Shown: positions 13,975-14,049 of the stretch, in pieces
Numbering within the stretch: the first letter of the stretch is position 1
Layout of the letters: each line of letters begins with the position of its first letter
NCBI GenBank assembly: GCA_051867975.1
Contig: JBJDZM010000028.1
Location: 1-14,049 of the forward strand
Direction: 5' to 3'
Length of the DNA: 14,049 bases
Origin: SVTX01 sp051867975
Lineage (GTDB): Bacteria > Bacillota > Clostridia > Oscillospirales > CAG-272
Notes under the pieces: generated by a model
Databases searched by the model: none
What the model was told of the DNA's origin: nothing
The model's input: only the letters and a program-made list of their open reading frames with translations
Made by a program: the position numbers and the translations under genes

Positions 13975-14049
13975 GGCGGAGAAGGAGAGATTCGAACTCT
14001 CGAACCGCTTTTGACGGTTACACGATTTCCAATCGTGCGCGCTCGACCA
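13974..14049 (-). tRNA. tRNA-Ser(GGA), 5' part cut by the window edge
   Basis: The minus strand shows the anticodon stem-loop CACGA-TTGGAAA-TCGTG with anticodon GGA (complement of 14028-14030), reading UCC and UCU serine codons. It also shows the long type-II variable arm AACCG...CGGTT typical of serine tRNAs, the T-arm GAGAG-TTCGAAT-CTCTC (complement of 13985-14001), and the acceptor 3' strand ending in discriminator G and an encoded CCA at 13974-13976. Only 76 nt are visible; the acceptor 5' strand and part of the D-arm are outside. Confidence 0.95.

Overview
The window looks like chromosomal DNA from a Gram-positive Bacillota, most likely a gut-type member of Clostridia. This is an inference from four lipoproteins with classical lipoboxes followed by Thr/Glu-rich linkers, strong AGGAGG-like ribosome binding sites, consensus sigma-A promoters (TTGAC[A/T], 17 bp, TA[T/A]AAT) in most intergenic gaps, and moderate base composition. 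No phage, transposase or resistance gene is visible.

Layout. Positions 1-38 hold the first codons of a truncated leftward gene. Positions 208-1173 (minus) encode glycerol-3-phosphate dehydrogenase (gpsA). It diverges from an ABC-F ribosome-associated ATPase at 1297-3267 (plus) through a pair of tightly interlocked promoters. The ABC-F gene converges, over a terminator hairpin, on a leftward two-gene operon (5040 to 3315): a PgeF/YfiH/LACC1-type copper oxidase-fold enzyme followed 7 bp later by a nucleoside hydrolase. Both are plausibly nucleoside-metabolism enzymes.

Positions 12791 to 5268 (minus) are almost entirely one operon of four large secreted lipoproteins (579, 654, 610 and 633 aa). 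They are diverged paralogues. Each has a signal peptide with lipobox Cys, an acidic Thr/Glu/Ser-rich linker in three or four of them, a shared block about 300-320 residues from the C-terminus ('L-x-N/D-G-N/D-x-L-x-Q' followed by a Tyr-Asp-Val-type stretch), a second shared 'x-V-x-D-N-x-M' block, and a matching C-terminus (Y-T/V-x-K). Short Tyr/Asp/Gly strand-turn patterns suggest beta-propeller-like ectodomains. The last paralogue also carries two tandem C-x2-H-x8-C-x2-C metal-knuckle-like motifs right after its lipid anchor. The operon starts from a perfect consensus promoter and has a leader of about 145 nt that can fold. This is the best candidate for an undescribed system here, perhaps a cell-surface sensing or binding array, but no function can be assigned from sequence.

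The right end (12985-14049) has a different character. A small XRE-family repressor (13355-13618) is divergent from a possible 73-aa basic protein, with an inverted-repeat operator candidate overlapping both promoters. The repressor gene runs directly into 2.3 tandem copies of a 131-bp repeat. Each copy contains a 26-bp palindrome, and both full copies contain a near-copy of the tRNA T-arm sequence. These lie against a leftward tRNA-Ser(GGA), whose 20-bp terminator hairpin separates it from the repeats. The arrangement resembles a degraded or expanded tRNA-linked element.
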